A stretch of 64,000 bases of DNA from assembly GCA_030581615.1 (NCBI GenBank), contig JAKTTT010000001.1, forward strand, positions 62,001 to 126,000. The letters run 5' to 3'. Positions 30,541 through 41,394 of the stretch are shown piece after piece (position 1 is the first letter of the stretch; each line of letters opens with the position of its first letter). The stretch is from Alloascoidea africana. Lineage: Eukaryota > Ascomycota > Alloascoideomycetes > Alloascoideales > Alloascoideaceae. Made by a program: the position numbers and the translations under genes. Below the pieces are notes generated by a model. That model made no database searches. It had not been told where the DNA came from and saw only the letters and a program-made list of their open reading frames with translations.

Positions 30541-31404
30541 ATGTCGGGCAAAATGGCTCAGTCTGAGATTATCCCCCTGCCTTCGGACGTTGGCGCTCTT
30601 GGGAACAGAATAAACGCGAGCACAAAAACAATCCACAACAAAATCGATAAGATTGTGAGTCTCCGTCTCGTGTTTGCCCTCAGGGAACCCAAAGTCTACC
30701 GCCAGGGTCTCCAGTCCTTTTACCATGTCTTCCACACTATAGAATCACAGTATGAATACGTCTTGAGCCACAGAGATGACTATGACAAAAGGATCATCAG
30801 CATTCTAGAGGCTGTTTGGAAACCAGCGTTTAGGAGGACTGACGCTCTAGAGAAGGATTTGATGTTTTTCTACAATGATGAATCAAAATTTAAAGACCCA
30901 ATCAGATCTGAACAAATTTCGTTTGTCCAGCACATTAAAACCGTCACGACCGCAAAGCCCCATCTGCTTCTGGCTTATTTCCACGTCATGTATTTGGCCC
31001 TATTCGCTGGTGGACGAATAATGAGGTCATCGATTGCCCGATCGGTCGGACTTTTCCCTCAGGTAGCTGGCAAAACCAATGATGAAGTGGCCCTTGAAGC
31101 CACAAACTTTTTCCGATTTGAAGTTGAAGATGAAGAAGCACTAAGATATTTGTTCAAGCGAGATTATGAACTGAATACGCGAAATGAGTTGACTGAAAGG
31201 GAAAAGGAAGACATCATCCAGGAGGCAAACATCATCTTCCAAAAGAATATAAAGTGCGTGCAAGAAATTGAAATCCATAACCGAGAACTAATAACACAAA
31301 AGTTTGGTTACAAGGCCATCAAATCGAGCCGGTTTGTTTTGATGGCAATAATTCTCATGTGCTGCTTCTATTATTTGTTCAGGTTTGCAGGAGCACTATT
31401 CTAA
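30541..31404 (+). CDS. HMX1: Heme oxygenase
   Basis: Hmx1 is an ER-membrane heme oxygenase that degrades heme to biliverdin and frees iron. ATG 30541 gives 287 residues; a second ATG lies four codons downstream. The proximal ligand is His32 in STKTIHNKID, followed by the conserved YRQGLQSFYHVFHTIE. The distal-helix region reads GGRIMRSSIARSVGLFP, as in yeast Hmx1 rather than mammalian GD-containing helices. A C-terminal hydrophobic segment (about residues 263-285) after a basic stretch forms a tail anchor. The upstream frame extension to 30253 lies mostly upstream of the TATA box and is rejected. Confidence 0.93.
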   Translation: MSGKMAQSEIIPLPSDVGALGNRINASTKTIHNKIDKIVSLRLVFALREPKVYRQGLQSFYHVFHTIESQYEYVLSHRDDYDKRIISILEAVWKPAFRRTDALEKDLMFFYNDESKFKDPIRSEQISFVQHIKTVTTAKPHLLLAYFHVMYLALFAGGRIMRSSIARSVGLFPQVAGKTNDEVALEATNFFRFEVEDEEALRYLFKRDYELNTRNELTEREKEDIIQEANIIFQKNIKCVQEIEIHNRELITQKFGYKAIKSSRFVLMAIILMCCFYYLFRFAGALF

Positions 31405-31727
31405 AATGGAAACCGATAAAAAAAATTTATTGCTTACAGGGTCGGCGGGGACTGGCAATGCTAGTATTGTCATTTTTTTTTATAAGATGGTGATAGCGTG
31501 ATACCGACACATTTTGTACTTTTTTTACGTCTTTGAAGCGTTACTTATATTTTTAGTATACAATTCACTCATCTGAATGTTCTGTGGATGTGTGAATATT
31601 AATTACATAGTGGGTCAAGATATTCTGGCGGCTAGTATGGATGATCATCCCCGAATATGCACAGCTCCCTGAAAACGATTAGGTTTAAAAGGCAATTTGC
31701 AACAGAGCTTTCTTCACCAGCTCGAAC
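31405..31727. other. Intergenic region between HMX1 and hydrolase
   Basis: This 323-bp gap contains T-rich tracts near 31475 and 31518 and a weak TATA-like tttaaaa near 31685. Nothing else was recognised. Confidence 0.4.
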
Positions 31728-32567
31728 ATGTCCTTATCAGCAAAAAGCCATGCTTTAAACGTATCATACTTTCCTTCCAAAAATGAATCTCCTCACATTA
31801 CTATTCTCTGTATCCACGGACTTGGATCTTCACAAAACGTTTTCTACCCGTTGATTCCATTTCTATCCGAGAGCTACAATGTTGTACTGTTTGATAATCA
31901 AGGAGCTGGGAAGACTGAATTGAGCACGGAGAACCTTACAATAGAGGATATGGCCGAGGATGCTTGTCGAGTCCTACAAAACTACAATCCTCTCAACGTG
32001 GTGCTCCTAGGACACTCAATGGGCGGAATGATTGCGAATTATATCCTGAGCACTAACAAACTGCAAAGCTTTAAAGTCATTGCCTCTGTCTTGTTCAATC
32101 CAGTTCATCCCTGTTCTGATATAACCAACGCTTTCAAACAGAGAATACTGAAAATCCTAGACACACGTAACGAAACTCGGAACTCTGAATTGTCTTTAGA
32201 GCATCTTGTCAATTCTATTCCTGAGTCTGCAACAGGACCCGAGGCAAATCTGCTTGCAAAAGGGTTGATTAGGGAGCTAATCTCAAATACACCACCCCTT
32301 GGTTACATTGCCAATTGCAAAGTGATAGCAAATACCAGTTCTTTCTTAATCGACTATTCCAAGATTCACACCCCTGTCCTCATTGTTCTTGGCGGTTCCG
32401 ATAAAACTACGCCTTGGACTCTTTGCGGGAAGACTATATTCGAGGGAATCAAAATCAGCAAAGTTGAAAAATTGAAAGGAATAGGGCATTGGACTGTAAT
32501 CGAAGCCCCCAAAGAATCTGCAAAGCTGGTTTTGAATTGGATTGATAATGCTAAACAAGCGTCCTAA
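31728..32567 (+). CDS. Alpha/beta-hydrolase of unknown substrate
   Basis: It has 279 residues in a single exon. The fold is clear: LCIHGLGSSQNVFYPLIPFL (oxyanion-hole HG), DNQGAGKTELS, nucleophile elbow GHSMGGM, an acid in VLGGSDKTTP and catalytic His in KGIGHWTVIEAP. It has no signal peptide, organelle signal or membrane segment, so it is probably cytosolic. The pattern resembles the small single-domain hydrolases that include enol-lactonases and valacyclovir hydrolase-like enzymes. I cannot name the substrate or a specific yeast orthologue. Neighbours give no pathway clue. Confidence 0.85.
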   Translation: MSLSAKSHALNVSYFPSKNESPHITILCIHGLGSSQNVFYPLIPFLSESYNVVLFDNQGAGKTELSTENLTIEDMAEDACRVLQNYNPLNVVLLGHSMGGMIANYILSTNKLQSFKVIASVLFNPVHPCSDITNAFKQRILKILDTRNETRNSELSLEHLVNSIPESATGPEANLLAKGLIRELISNTPPLGYIANCKVIANTSSFLIDYSKIHTPVLIVLGGSDKTTPWTLCGKTIFEGIKISKVEKLKGIGHWTVIEAPKESAKLVLNWIDNAKQAS

Positions 32568-32676
32568 GACATTTTCAACGAGTCTGATTACTGAACCATG
32601 TTTTGCTGTTTTTTACTGCCAAATGCACACATTTCCATCAGCTTAACCACCCCCAATACTTATTTAAAGCATAGAA

Positions 32677-32850
32677 ATGTTCTTAGCAAGTCTTCTGCGT
32701 AGTCTCGTTCAAAGGTATTCCGTAAGTTTCACCGCTAAAGTTCCGGATTATGAACAGAAAATCTTAGATCAAGCATTTGACAAGGAAAAAAGAACAAAAG
32801 CTCATCGGATTGGATATCATAAAAAATGGGGAGAAAACTACCTAATATAA
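32677..32850 (+). CDS. 57-residue ORF overlapping the FAP7 start, possible mitochondrial microprotein
   Basis: ATG 32677 opens 57 codons ending at TAA 32848-32850. The N-terminus MFLASLLRSLVQRYS is Arg/Leu/Ser-rich and free of acidic residues, like a mitochondrial targeting helix. The rest is charged and helical (KVPDYEQKILDQAFDKEKR) and ends KKWGENYLI. The ORF covers the FAP7 ATG (32826) and its first eight codons in another frame. So either it is a real gene overlapping its neighbour, or it is a long upstream ORF controlling FAP7. An internal gtaagt at its codons 16-17 leaves splicing of the leader open. I do not recognise the family. Confidence 0.45.
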   Translation: MFLASLLRSLVQRYSVSFTAKVPDYEQKILDQAFDKEKRTKAHRIGYHKKWGENYLI

Positions 32851-33452
32851 TCATAACTGGTACACCTGTAAGTGTTCATGGTCCAAAGTTTACTTTCATG
32901 TGTTGTTTTGAAAGCTGACCTTTTTTTGTGGTGTAGGGCTCAGGAAAATCAAGCCATGCTCAATTGCTTTCCACTTCAATACCAGAGTTCACACATTTTC
33001 CTATAAGTGACATTGCTCGGGACAAGAAATGCATTGATGGTTATGACGAGGAAAGAAAAAGCGCAATTGTGGACGAGGATAGACTATTAGATGCTATCGA
33101 AGATGATTTAGAGAAAGGCGGAATAATAGTGGATTGGCACGTTTGTGATATTTTCCCAGAGCGATTGATCGATCTGGTTATTGTACTAAAGGTGGATAAT
33201 ACAAATTTATACGACCGATTAAAGAAAAGAAACTACAGTGACCACAAAATACAAGAGAACCTGGACGTTGAAATTATGGAGGTCATCTCACAAGAAGCTA
33301 AGGAATCCTACGTCCCTCAAATCGTGGTTGAACTACAAAGCAACTCAGCAGAAGAAATGGAAAGCAATATTGAATTGATATGTACCTGGTATGAACAATG
33401 GAAAAAAGATCATCCAAATGGCGTCGATTCAGAAGCAGAGGACAGCGATTAG
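32826..33452 (+). CDS. FAP7: Fap7/hCINAP-type adenylate kinase, 40S assembly factor
   Basis: Fap7 is a P-loop NMP kinase that binds Rps14 and acts in late 20S pre-rRNA cleavage. Exons are 32826-32867 and 32937-33452, giving 185 residues (yeast 197). The 69-nt intron has donor GTAAGT and acceptor GTGTAG. It cuts the Walker A loop: MGRKLPNIIITGTP joins GSGKSSHAQLL. Further family stretches are KKCIDGYDEERKSAIVDED, IIVDWHVCDIFPERLIDLVI and RNYSDHKIQENLDVEIM. The tail is acidic. The start is conserved with yeast (PNIIVTGTPGCGKSS). Its first codons lie inside the overlapping 57-codon ORF. Confidence 0.93.
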
Positions 33453-33659
33453 ATTAATACATGTTAAGCGAGTCTCAACGTATGAATACTGTGCTTTCGC
33501 GAATCCATAGACAAAACATTAGGAAGAAAAAAGTATTTTATATCGCCCAACACCTTCTTTAAAACCGGACTCATGGCAAAAGACAACCAAAAATAAAGAT
33601 AAAAATGCATAGCCAACCAACAAAACCCGTTCTGGTTTCTTCATAATACCAGTGGATCA

Positions 33660-36299
33660 TCAACTCCATTCATTAAGATGAAGTCTTTTCGTATATGTTC
33701 CACTATCATATAAATTGACCATTGTGACAACCGAATTTTCGGACCCTTCGTATGCGACCCATGGTCCATCTAAAGGCTCTGTCAAATAGGGATAGGTGTA
33801 GGACTGATTAAACTCTCGATCCTCATCGATAGTGCTCCGTCTCTTTCGAAGAGTACGAATTATGTTGTCAGCAGTTTGAGATATCATGCTGACAACTGCT
33901 GTCGTAGAATGAGGTATTAATGGAGTTTCTTCGTCAACTGCACACTCATCTGCATCTGGCTCAGAGTCGCTATCTGCGGACGAGTTTTTCCCATTGTTGA
34001 TGGCCCTCAGTGCAATAAAATGAAGAAGTGGCTCGTAATCCTTCTCAAACGTATAGAAAAGCATCATTGTAATGAACGGTAATGGTATAGTTAGCACAGA
34101 GCATGTATACGCATTCTTCAGCGCTAGTGTTCCTGACATTGTCAATTGAAACAAAAAGAGCCCCAGAAACACCCGTCTCATTATTATTGGCCATACCTGG
34201 CCCGTTGAATGTTGTGGATGAACCATGGAAAACATTAGTTGGTGTTTGTAAGTGTAATATCCAAGAACGAAAAACACAAGGCCTGACACAACTATTTTAG
34301 TGGACAAAACGCTGTAAATGATTGTAATGATAAGAATCAAAATTGGTTGTGGCAAGATCAATCCAAAATCAAATAGAGGAGAAGTGTAATTGACTTTTCG
34401 AAACTGACGAGGTGTCTTACACTTTCCGATAATCGAATAGAAAACCATCATGAAAATATCTCCAACTTGAAGCATTCGAAATGGGAACATTCCAACACCT
34501 TGAAGCAAAATCAGATCAACATAAAAAAGAGACTGCTTTGATAATGAATCTGCCAGTTGGCGTGGAATTTTGGTAGCATCGGACAAAAACGCCCAGTAAT
34601 CTCCTGCCGTTCCCACCAATGTAAAGACCAAAAACAAATAAAAGAAAATGTAGAAAAAGTTTTTACTAACAACAGAAAGCTCCAATTCCCCCTTGGACAC
34701 ATATCCCTGGAATGTCGAAAGATATGAAAAGAGGTATGGTATTAGCACGTTCACCAAAGTGAACAGTAATGGAGGCAAAATACCAGTTAAGAAGATTTGT
34801 GCCACTTCTGACTTGTCAATCAAATTGCTCAATGCTGGCCAGAATTTTTTGATTGTTTTGATGTTCAACAAACTTGCAATATAGGAGACGGGATAGACGG
34901 AGGCAACGCTCATGATGGTGATGATTACAGTGACGCTATACCTTCTGAGCACCTTTTTGGTTCTTCCAATCAAAATGTTATCCCATAGAACATCGTGTGG
35001 AGCTGGGGCCAGTTTTGCGATTAAGTGATGGGCTTTTGGATCAAGAACAGCTTGTGAAGCCATCTGTGCAGATGCCACAGAATCCATTGTTACAAAGGCA
35101 ACACTTGTGGGCTCAAACTCTGAGTTCCTTGCCTCTTCAATCAATTGGTCGAGGGCTAAAATTCGATCGGTGTAGTAATTGATCGCGTCCACCTTCTTGC
35201 CTAGAATTCCAAACCGTCCTAATCTTATTTGTGGTCGTGGATTGTTTAGAGCATTCAATTCTGGCTCACCTGTTTCTTCATCAGGATTGAAAGGATCAGC
35301 AGCAAAGTTAACTTCAGGAATGATTTTTGTTTTCACAGAAATCAGGCGATAGTCATGAAAGCTAACGACAGTTTTCTCCACTCCCAAGTACTTTGCATAC
35401 GCCTCTTCAAGTTTCTCCAAAACATTTCCTCTTTCTTCAAATAGCTCTTGCAACCTTTCCCAGTCTCTACAAAACGTGATGCCGGACACATTTCCAATTT
35501 CAAGGTCTTCAATGTGTCTCTTCAAGCTCTCAGCGTCACGCAGTTCAGGTGAGATTCCATTGATTCGAATTGTCCGATCAGTAATTGAATTCTGCTTCCC
35601 CAAATAGGTCTGTCTAACTTGGACGACTTTTCTGGTTTGTTGGAAAAAAAAGTAGGCAGTGAGTCCAGAAAAAAGATAGGTGAAAAATGCATAGACCCAG
35701 TACAGTCTTGGCTGTTCAGGTACTGGCATGACAGGCTCTTCTTCGTTGCCTAGCACCAGTATACTGTCATGATCATACTGACCTGTGTAGTGTCTTCTGA
35801 TTGGACTGATCACTAGAATTGATATTATGGAGCAAACCGTCAGCAATTTTATTGATATTTTGAAGAACCCTAGAAACTGAAAAAATGTTAGTAAAGGTTG
35901 ATGCCATTGAGCCAGAACCATTCCATACCACAAAAGCATCAAGTCCAGCATGCTCAAGTATTTGTGGTTCAGTAACATGAATCAACGTTTTTATCCATCC
36001 GAAGTACGTAGATGGCACTTTTGGTATATCCTCTACAGTCATTGTTTTGTCTTTCTGTTAGCACAAACGCTTTGACGTTAGCCTGCTCACAACAAAGTCA
36101 TACTTCTCCTTAGAGTTCGAATAGAATATAGATTGGGCCATAAATATCTGATTGTGCAAAACGCGATGAAAGAAGATAGCCCGAGCACTGTTACAACCAC
36201 CAACTGAACTCTTAGCACCATTGGGTCTTCTCTTCTTGGATCTCCTGGGGGTAAAACAGGGTCATCATCGTACCCAGTATAGGCGCGATAGGAAGACAT
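33660..36299 (-). CDS. CSC1/OSCA/TMEM63-family membrane protein (RSN1/PHM7-like)
   Basis: These proteins are osmotically or mechanically gated cation channels in animals and plants; fungal members act at the plasma membrane. Exons are 36299-36104, 36050-35929 and 35876-33660, giving 844 residues. Introns of 53 and 52 nt have donors GTATGA and GTATGG; the second has a TACTAAC branch. At the first intron a nearer CAG at 36055 would break frame, so AAAG at 36051 is used. The splice yields GLDAFVFLGFFKIS, the conserved stretch entering TM2. A soluble loop (about residues 220-440) precedes the multi-pass core with VYPVSYIASLLNI and PPLLFTLVNVLIPYLF. The C-terminus is a short acidic tail. Confidence 0.86.
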
Positions 36300-36682
36300 T
36301 TAAATACAGCTCCAGGCAAGTTGTAAAAACGATGTAGTGGTGCACTTGCCCCTCCTTAATTAGGCAAATCTCGATGTCCGAAAACCAAAGTAAAGACAAC
36401 TTCTGGATGATTTAGAGATCTAAAGTCGTGTATTTCACAATGCGACGTATTCTGTACAGGAATGTTCAGATCCAGTAACTGCCAGCACGCAAGCGTACAA
36501 CTGAGAACACAAATTTACCCGGCACTGTGATGACATTTGAAAAAAAAAAAGGACAAAAAAACGCAGGAGTGAAAAAAAAGTGAAAACACCTTGTGTTGAA
36601 AACAGAGCCACGGCATTTCCTGTCTTTTTCCACTTCTCCTCCTTCTTTTGCTTTGTGTCAGCTCTTTCCAGATCCTTCCATC
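36300..36682. promoter_or_regulatory. Divergent promoter of the CSC1-like gene and NRP1
   Basis: This 383-bp gap between divergent ATGs has A-rich tracts at about 36540-36590 on the NRP1 side, typical of constitutive poly(dA:dT) promoters. No strong TATA box was seen. Confidence 0.4.
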
Positions 36683-38464
36683 ATGACAGAATTTTACTTG
36701 ATTATTCATGTTGCCACCACCTGTGATGAACATGGGGTTTACGTGACCAAGGAGTCTGCCGAAATGATTGAGATGGCATGGATCTTAGTGGACGCAACCA
36801 CGCTTGACGAGATTCAAAGCGATAGTGTTTTGGTTCGTCCATCCGACACACCTATCACGCCCTTGTGCACAAGTCTGACAAGTCTTACCTGGGATCTGGT
36901 GCGAACTGCTGGGAGCTTTGGTGACGCGTTGGCCAAGTTGGATCGGTTTATTCGTGAGCATGTTCTAAATAAAGGATTGGACTTTACGTTTGTGACCTTC
37001 AATGCGTGGGACTTGAGAGTCCAGATACCGCGGGAAGCGAGAGACAAGTCGGTGTTGTTGCCTCCATATTTACAATATCCAAAGGCTTTTTCTCTGAGTC
37101 TGGAGTACACGAAATGGCAGCAGCATCATCCAGAATCAGCCTCTTATCCTGCGCTAAACCTCTCCAATATTTGTACCGCTTTGGAAGTGGAGCCAGTCCA
37201 GACATCAGCTCCAATAAGAAATAACCTCCCATTCCACTTACAGACTTTGGCAAGCCCAACTCCGAAAAGGGCGGCGGAAGAGAGCGCAACGCTGTTCAGT
37301 GTTTTGAAGTCGTTGATCAACAAATCACAACCTCTGGAAGATCATATCGATGTCCTTACAAAGCCTTTGGATGCCAGAGCCGATATTACCGCCTTTTTAT
37401 CAGAAAGATCCAAGATCCTATATATGGCAAACCTGCCCCATGATACCACTCAGAGCGAGCTTGAGAGTTGGTACACCCAGTATGGCGGCCGCCCAATTGC
37501 CTTTTGGACTCTGAAAACCCCTGATCCTTACAAGTCCACGGGCACTGGATTTGCTGTGTTTTCGTCGCATGAAGAGGCTTCGGAGAGCTTAGGGAGTATG
37601 AACGGCCGTGCCTTGAATGATAAAGTGATCGAGATCTCTCCTTCTAGCAGTCGTGTGCTTGACCGCGCGCAAGAGATCTTGACCCCTTTCCCTCCAAGCA
37701 AGAACAGACCGAGGCCTGGTGACTGGACATGTCCTTCTTGCGGATTTTCCAATTTTCAACGGCGTACTGCTTGCTTCAGGTGTTCTTTCCCAGCTAGTCA
37801 GGCAGCTGCTCTGCACGAAACCCTTTATCCCAATAACTTTAGCGGCAACATGGGAAAGAATCAAAATATGAATGTAAATGTGGGAAATCCGAATCCCCAT
37901 GCAAACATTCAGAATTACCATCACAACCAGATGTCATTGCAGCATGGTGGAGCAGGAGAAAATATCAATTATGGCGGGCACAATGGCTCTGGAAATTTGA
38001 TTGGAAACAACAACTATTCACACAACTCTGGTTCTGGCCGTGGAGCAAGTTCTGTTCCCTTCAGAGCAGGGGATTGGAAATGTGCCATTGAAACATGTAA
38101 TTATCATAATTTCGCAAAGAATGTGTCGTGTTTGCGTTGTGGAGCCCCTCGTCCATTATCTGCTGGGAACAATAATAGCAAGGCAAAAGGGCAACATAAC
38201 GATAGCTTCAACTATATGTCACACCGGAAAGCTGCTAACAGTAGCGCTCCAAACCAAGCATCTGTGCAAGGAAATATCAACCTTGGCAGCAATAACATTA
38301 GTGACCCAGGAATTATGGGCTTTCAAAACTCTCAGGTCTATCAATCTTCTAAACTGAACAACGTTCCCAACTCTAATTATGGATTGTTTAATAATAGCGG
38401 TAACAGTTTTATGGATTCTCAGAAGTTTTCTCAGTTTCAATATATTCAACAGCAACAACAACAA

Positions 38465-38500
<36 letters not shown>

Positions 38501-39022
38501 CAGTCTTTCCCTCCATCATTTACACAGTTGCGGAACCAGCAGTTTATTGAAAACGAATCTCTATCCAACGAGAGACTTTCTCAACGACCCGATTATAACT
38601 CTTATGAAGGATCTTCGAGATCTCAATCTCAACCTCCATCTTCCATGGAATATAGATCTAGGGGTACACCAAATCCTCAGCAACCCCAGGCTCATACGCC
38701 TCTATTTTACGACAGCTCGAGATCACAGAGTAACAATAGTGACATCGGCCAATTGCTGAATGACGTTAGTAACTTGTCCCTAAATATGAGCCAGAGATCT
38801 GGAAATTCAACAGTTAATGCATCAAATGAAAAAATTGGTACTAATAATAACAATAATAATGCGATTGACAGCAACAACAGTAACAACGGTAGTGACAACA
38901 AACCAGCTTCTAGCGACAACATTTCTTCGAGAGGCTCGGTTTATGCCGAGGGCTACCAAAGACGTAGTGGGTCGGAAATAGATAAACTAAGACTAGTTGA
39001 TGAAGGCTTGATAAAAGTTTGA
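36683..39022 (+). CDS. NRP1: NRP1-like RNA-binding protein (degenerate exonuclease fold, RRM, two RanBP2 zinc fingers, Q/N-rich)
   Basis: Yeast Nrp1 is a stress-granule RNA-binding protein. ATG 36683 gives 779 residues. Residues 1-170 resemble a DEDDh exonuclease fold (IEMAWILVDATTL, RPSDTPITPLCTSLTSLTWD, FVTFNAWDLR), but the usual DxE of motif I reads HVATTCD, so it is probably inactive. An RRM follows (KILYMANLPHDTTQSELESW, then GTGFAVF). Two RanBP2-type fingers follow: GDWTCPSCGFSN...CFRC and GDWKCAIETCNYHN...CLRC. The C-terminal ~260 residues are Asn/Gln/Ser-rich, with an 18-19 Gln run coded by mixed CAA/CAG at about 38449-38503. Upstream in-frame codons are not conserved-looking. Confidence 0.93.
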
Positions 39023-39741
39023 GACTACAAAATTTTGGAGTAGGGCCTTTTTCTCTGTTACTTGTGCTCTTCATTGTCGCATGCTTCGCTTTTGTGTCGC
39101 TGCTTTGTGGACTAGACAGTTTGTTACGATATTATTATGAAGAATTCTCTTGGTTTTCTCTTTTCTTTTTCTTTTTCTTTTTTTGATTTTAATGACGACT
39201 ACCTTATAATATATACACTTGTCGGAAGCAACTTTTTGGGGAAGTATGAAAGGATAAAAAATGAAAAAGATTGGTTCATCTTCATTGTTCTATTTGCTAT
39301 GTCCTTTGATATTTTATTTATTAATCGTGGCTATTTTAAGCTGGCTTTATTTGGGTGTCTACGTTTGAGGCAAAGGTGTTGTGTCAGAAGTCTTTCTGGC
39401 TTCTTTGCTGGCTGCTTTTAAAAAGATTGTCAGGTTTATATTTGCAAAATGAAGATGGAATATGTGGATATGCTTAACCACTTTCTACTGAGCTCTTTTT
39501 ATAGTAGTCATTTATAGTGCATTACGTTAAGAAACATGTATGTTTCTTGGATTTTATGTTAGTAGAGACAATAGAAAGATGGTGTGATCAACAAAGTAAA
39601 GATAAACAAAAGTTTAGAAAAATTCTCTGCATACTCAGTTAACGTTTGTTCGGGCCTTTTAGTTTTGAATTCTGGATTACGATCTAGACAAGTTCAAGAA
39701 ACAATTTCTACAAGAGTTTGGAGGATTTGCCATTGAAAGGA
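39023..39741. other. NRP1 3' region
   Basis: It contains pyrimidine-rich tracts (about 39155-39185) and no recognisable gene. An open frame at 39137-39421 translates to an aromatic-rich, low-complexity string and is not called. Coding-like remnants related to the next entry may begin near 39670. Confidence 0.4.
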
Positions 39742-40438
39742 ATGACCCCACTTCTTTCAGCTCCTCAGTCAGCTCTCACTAATGAGGTCGAGTTGGAGAA
39801 TAAAATAGAGCTTGTGCTTTCGAGGGTGAATATGGATAGGAGCGCGCTAGAGAGTTTTCAAGATTGCCTTCAGTCATTGGAAAAGGGACATAGAGTATTG
39901 ACTGATTTCAACCATGGTGCTGGCGAGCGAGATCTATCGAAGAAGTTAGTTGAGGATTTGAAAAACAAAAAAATCGGTTTCTGAAGACGTTCCATACCCT
40001 TTCCTTGTCTTTTAAAGAGATATACCGGATTATCACGTTGGGTGGTGGTAATGCCGAGTTAGAGCTAGTTGATAACCTTGATCCTTTTGCAGAAGGCCTA
40101 TTATTTAGTGTTATCCCATCAAAACAAAGTTGAACAGCTCAAATCTATCAGCAGGTAAAAAGACGCTTAATTCTCTGGCGCTTGTGTTTGACCTTCACCA
40201 TTATAAACCTGCTTTATGCTATGGTTGAATTGATATAGCATTAGACTTTCGAAGTATATCCTTTTCGTCTATTATATAAAAGAACAGATTAAAAACGTCC
40301 AATTTATTGCAATATCTTTGAGACACAAAATATTTGAACTAGCCCAGGAGCTTGTGGGGATTTATAAAACTCACAACATGACATGAAGTATATCACTCCG
40401 TAATAACTCGCTGATCGGAGAAAGCTAAGTCAAATATC
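39742..40438 (+). pseudogene. SMC4: Decayed copy of the SMC4 (condensin) C-terminal region
   Basis: Smc4 is the condensin ATPase. Four consecutive blocks on the plus strand match the Smc4 C-terminus in order. 39742-39981 is coiled coil (LENKIELVLSRVNMDRSALE...DLSKKLVEDLKNKK). 40011-40130 reads FKEIYRIITLGGGNAELELV then DNLDPFAEGLLFSVIPSKQS, against family KEMYQMITMGGNAELELVDS. 40133-40220 reads NSSNLSAGKKTLNSLALVF, the decayed ABC signature (NLSGGEKTLSSLALVF). 40273-40383 reads FIAISLRHKIFELAQELVGI. The blocks are separated by frameshifts and stops. One base is missing at the conserved Trp after KQS, the signature Gly-Glu is changed, and the Walker B DEID region is broken by TGA. At least five lesions are visible, so it is non-functional. 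The remainder of the gene is not evident here. Confidence 0.85.
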
Positions 40439-40581
40439 ATATAGCTGTCTATTTTCTTTGGCTACACTAATTTAGGGAAATCATTTCAGTAACCGTTTTG
40501 ATTGGCGTCTTGTGGGGTAGTGACTAACAAGTATAAGCCACCTCTAGATCATAACTGTCTTTGTTTCTACCCCAATAGATC

Positions 40582-41006
40582 CTCGTCAGCTTCGGACTAG
40601 TTGAAGAGCTTCAACTTGTCCTCAAAAAATTGAACACTATTGAAACTTGTCCCTGGTTTTATGGAGATTTCAGAGATAAGCAGGATAGTGATTCACTTAA
40701 ATAAATCTCTTTTTTGGCTGGTTTCTCAAGGAGTATTTCATCAGATATCTAAACAATGTGATCTCACCTAATTATAGATTAACCGACGAAATAATTCTGG
40801 AACAACATTGATGAGTAAATTGCATGCTTTCAGAATGCCGTTTTTGAGTGTAGACGGTTTCAAAAATATATGACTTCAAAGCAGTTAAGGGATGGCTTGA
40901 AAGTCTAGTAGTGCCCTTTCCGGAAAAACTGGGTAGAAGTTCTAACTCAAACTTAAACTCCACATTAGAAAAGATCTCTTTGTCTTGTATTATTTATAGT
41001 TCTTAG
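40582..41006 (+). pseudogene. Possible further broken coding remnant
   Basis: Two plus-strand patches read like protein: 40582-40701 (40 codons, including LVEELQLVLKKLNTIETCPW) and about 40866-41003 (including AVKGWLESLVVPFPEKLG). They lack starts and are separated by stops and frame changes. The family was not recognised. They follow the SMC4 relic directly. Confidence 0.3.
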
Positions 41007-41394
41007 TTCCAGAGAAGGCTGATCATTCAATTCTAATGGTACATAGTAGCTTTTTTTTTAGCTTGGAAAGCAATATGATTCTAATAGGTGTGGTTAGGAG
41101 CATATGATTTCCCTAATCATTTCGTATGAATGTGGTAATACCTGGTTTGTCACATATGCGGCACAGATCATAGTTTCATACGATTTATGATGGTAAGCCA
41201 TTTAGGTGGAGTAAGAATTTACCGACCATTTCATTTTTATTGACTAGAATTTAGGCCTAAAGTAGAATATATCGCACTTTAGGCGCATCGCAACTTTTCG
41301 GCTTAAAGCTTATTCTATATGTGTACAATCACTCACAAAACTTGTTATCTAAACTTGTGCCTCAAGCAAACTGCAAAAAGCCAGGAAAACACAT

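Noticed and set aside
39137-39421. 94-codon open frame after NRP1
   Set aside because: Low-complexity Phe/Leu/Ser from a pyrimidine-rich terminator; no homology recognised.
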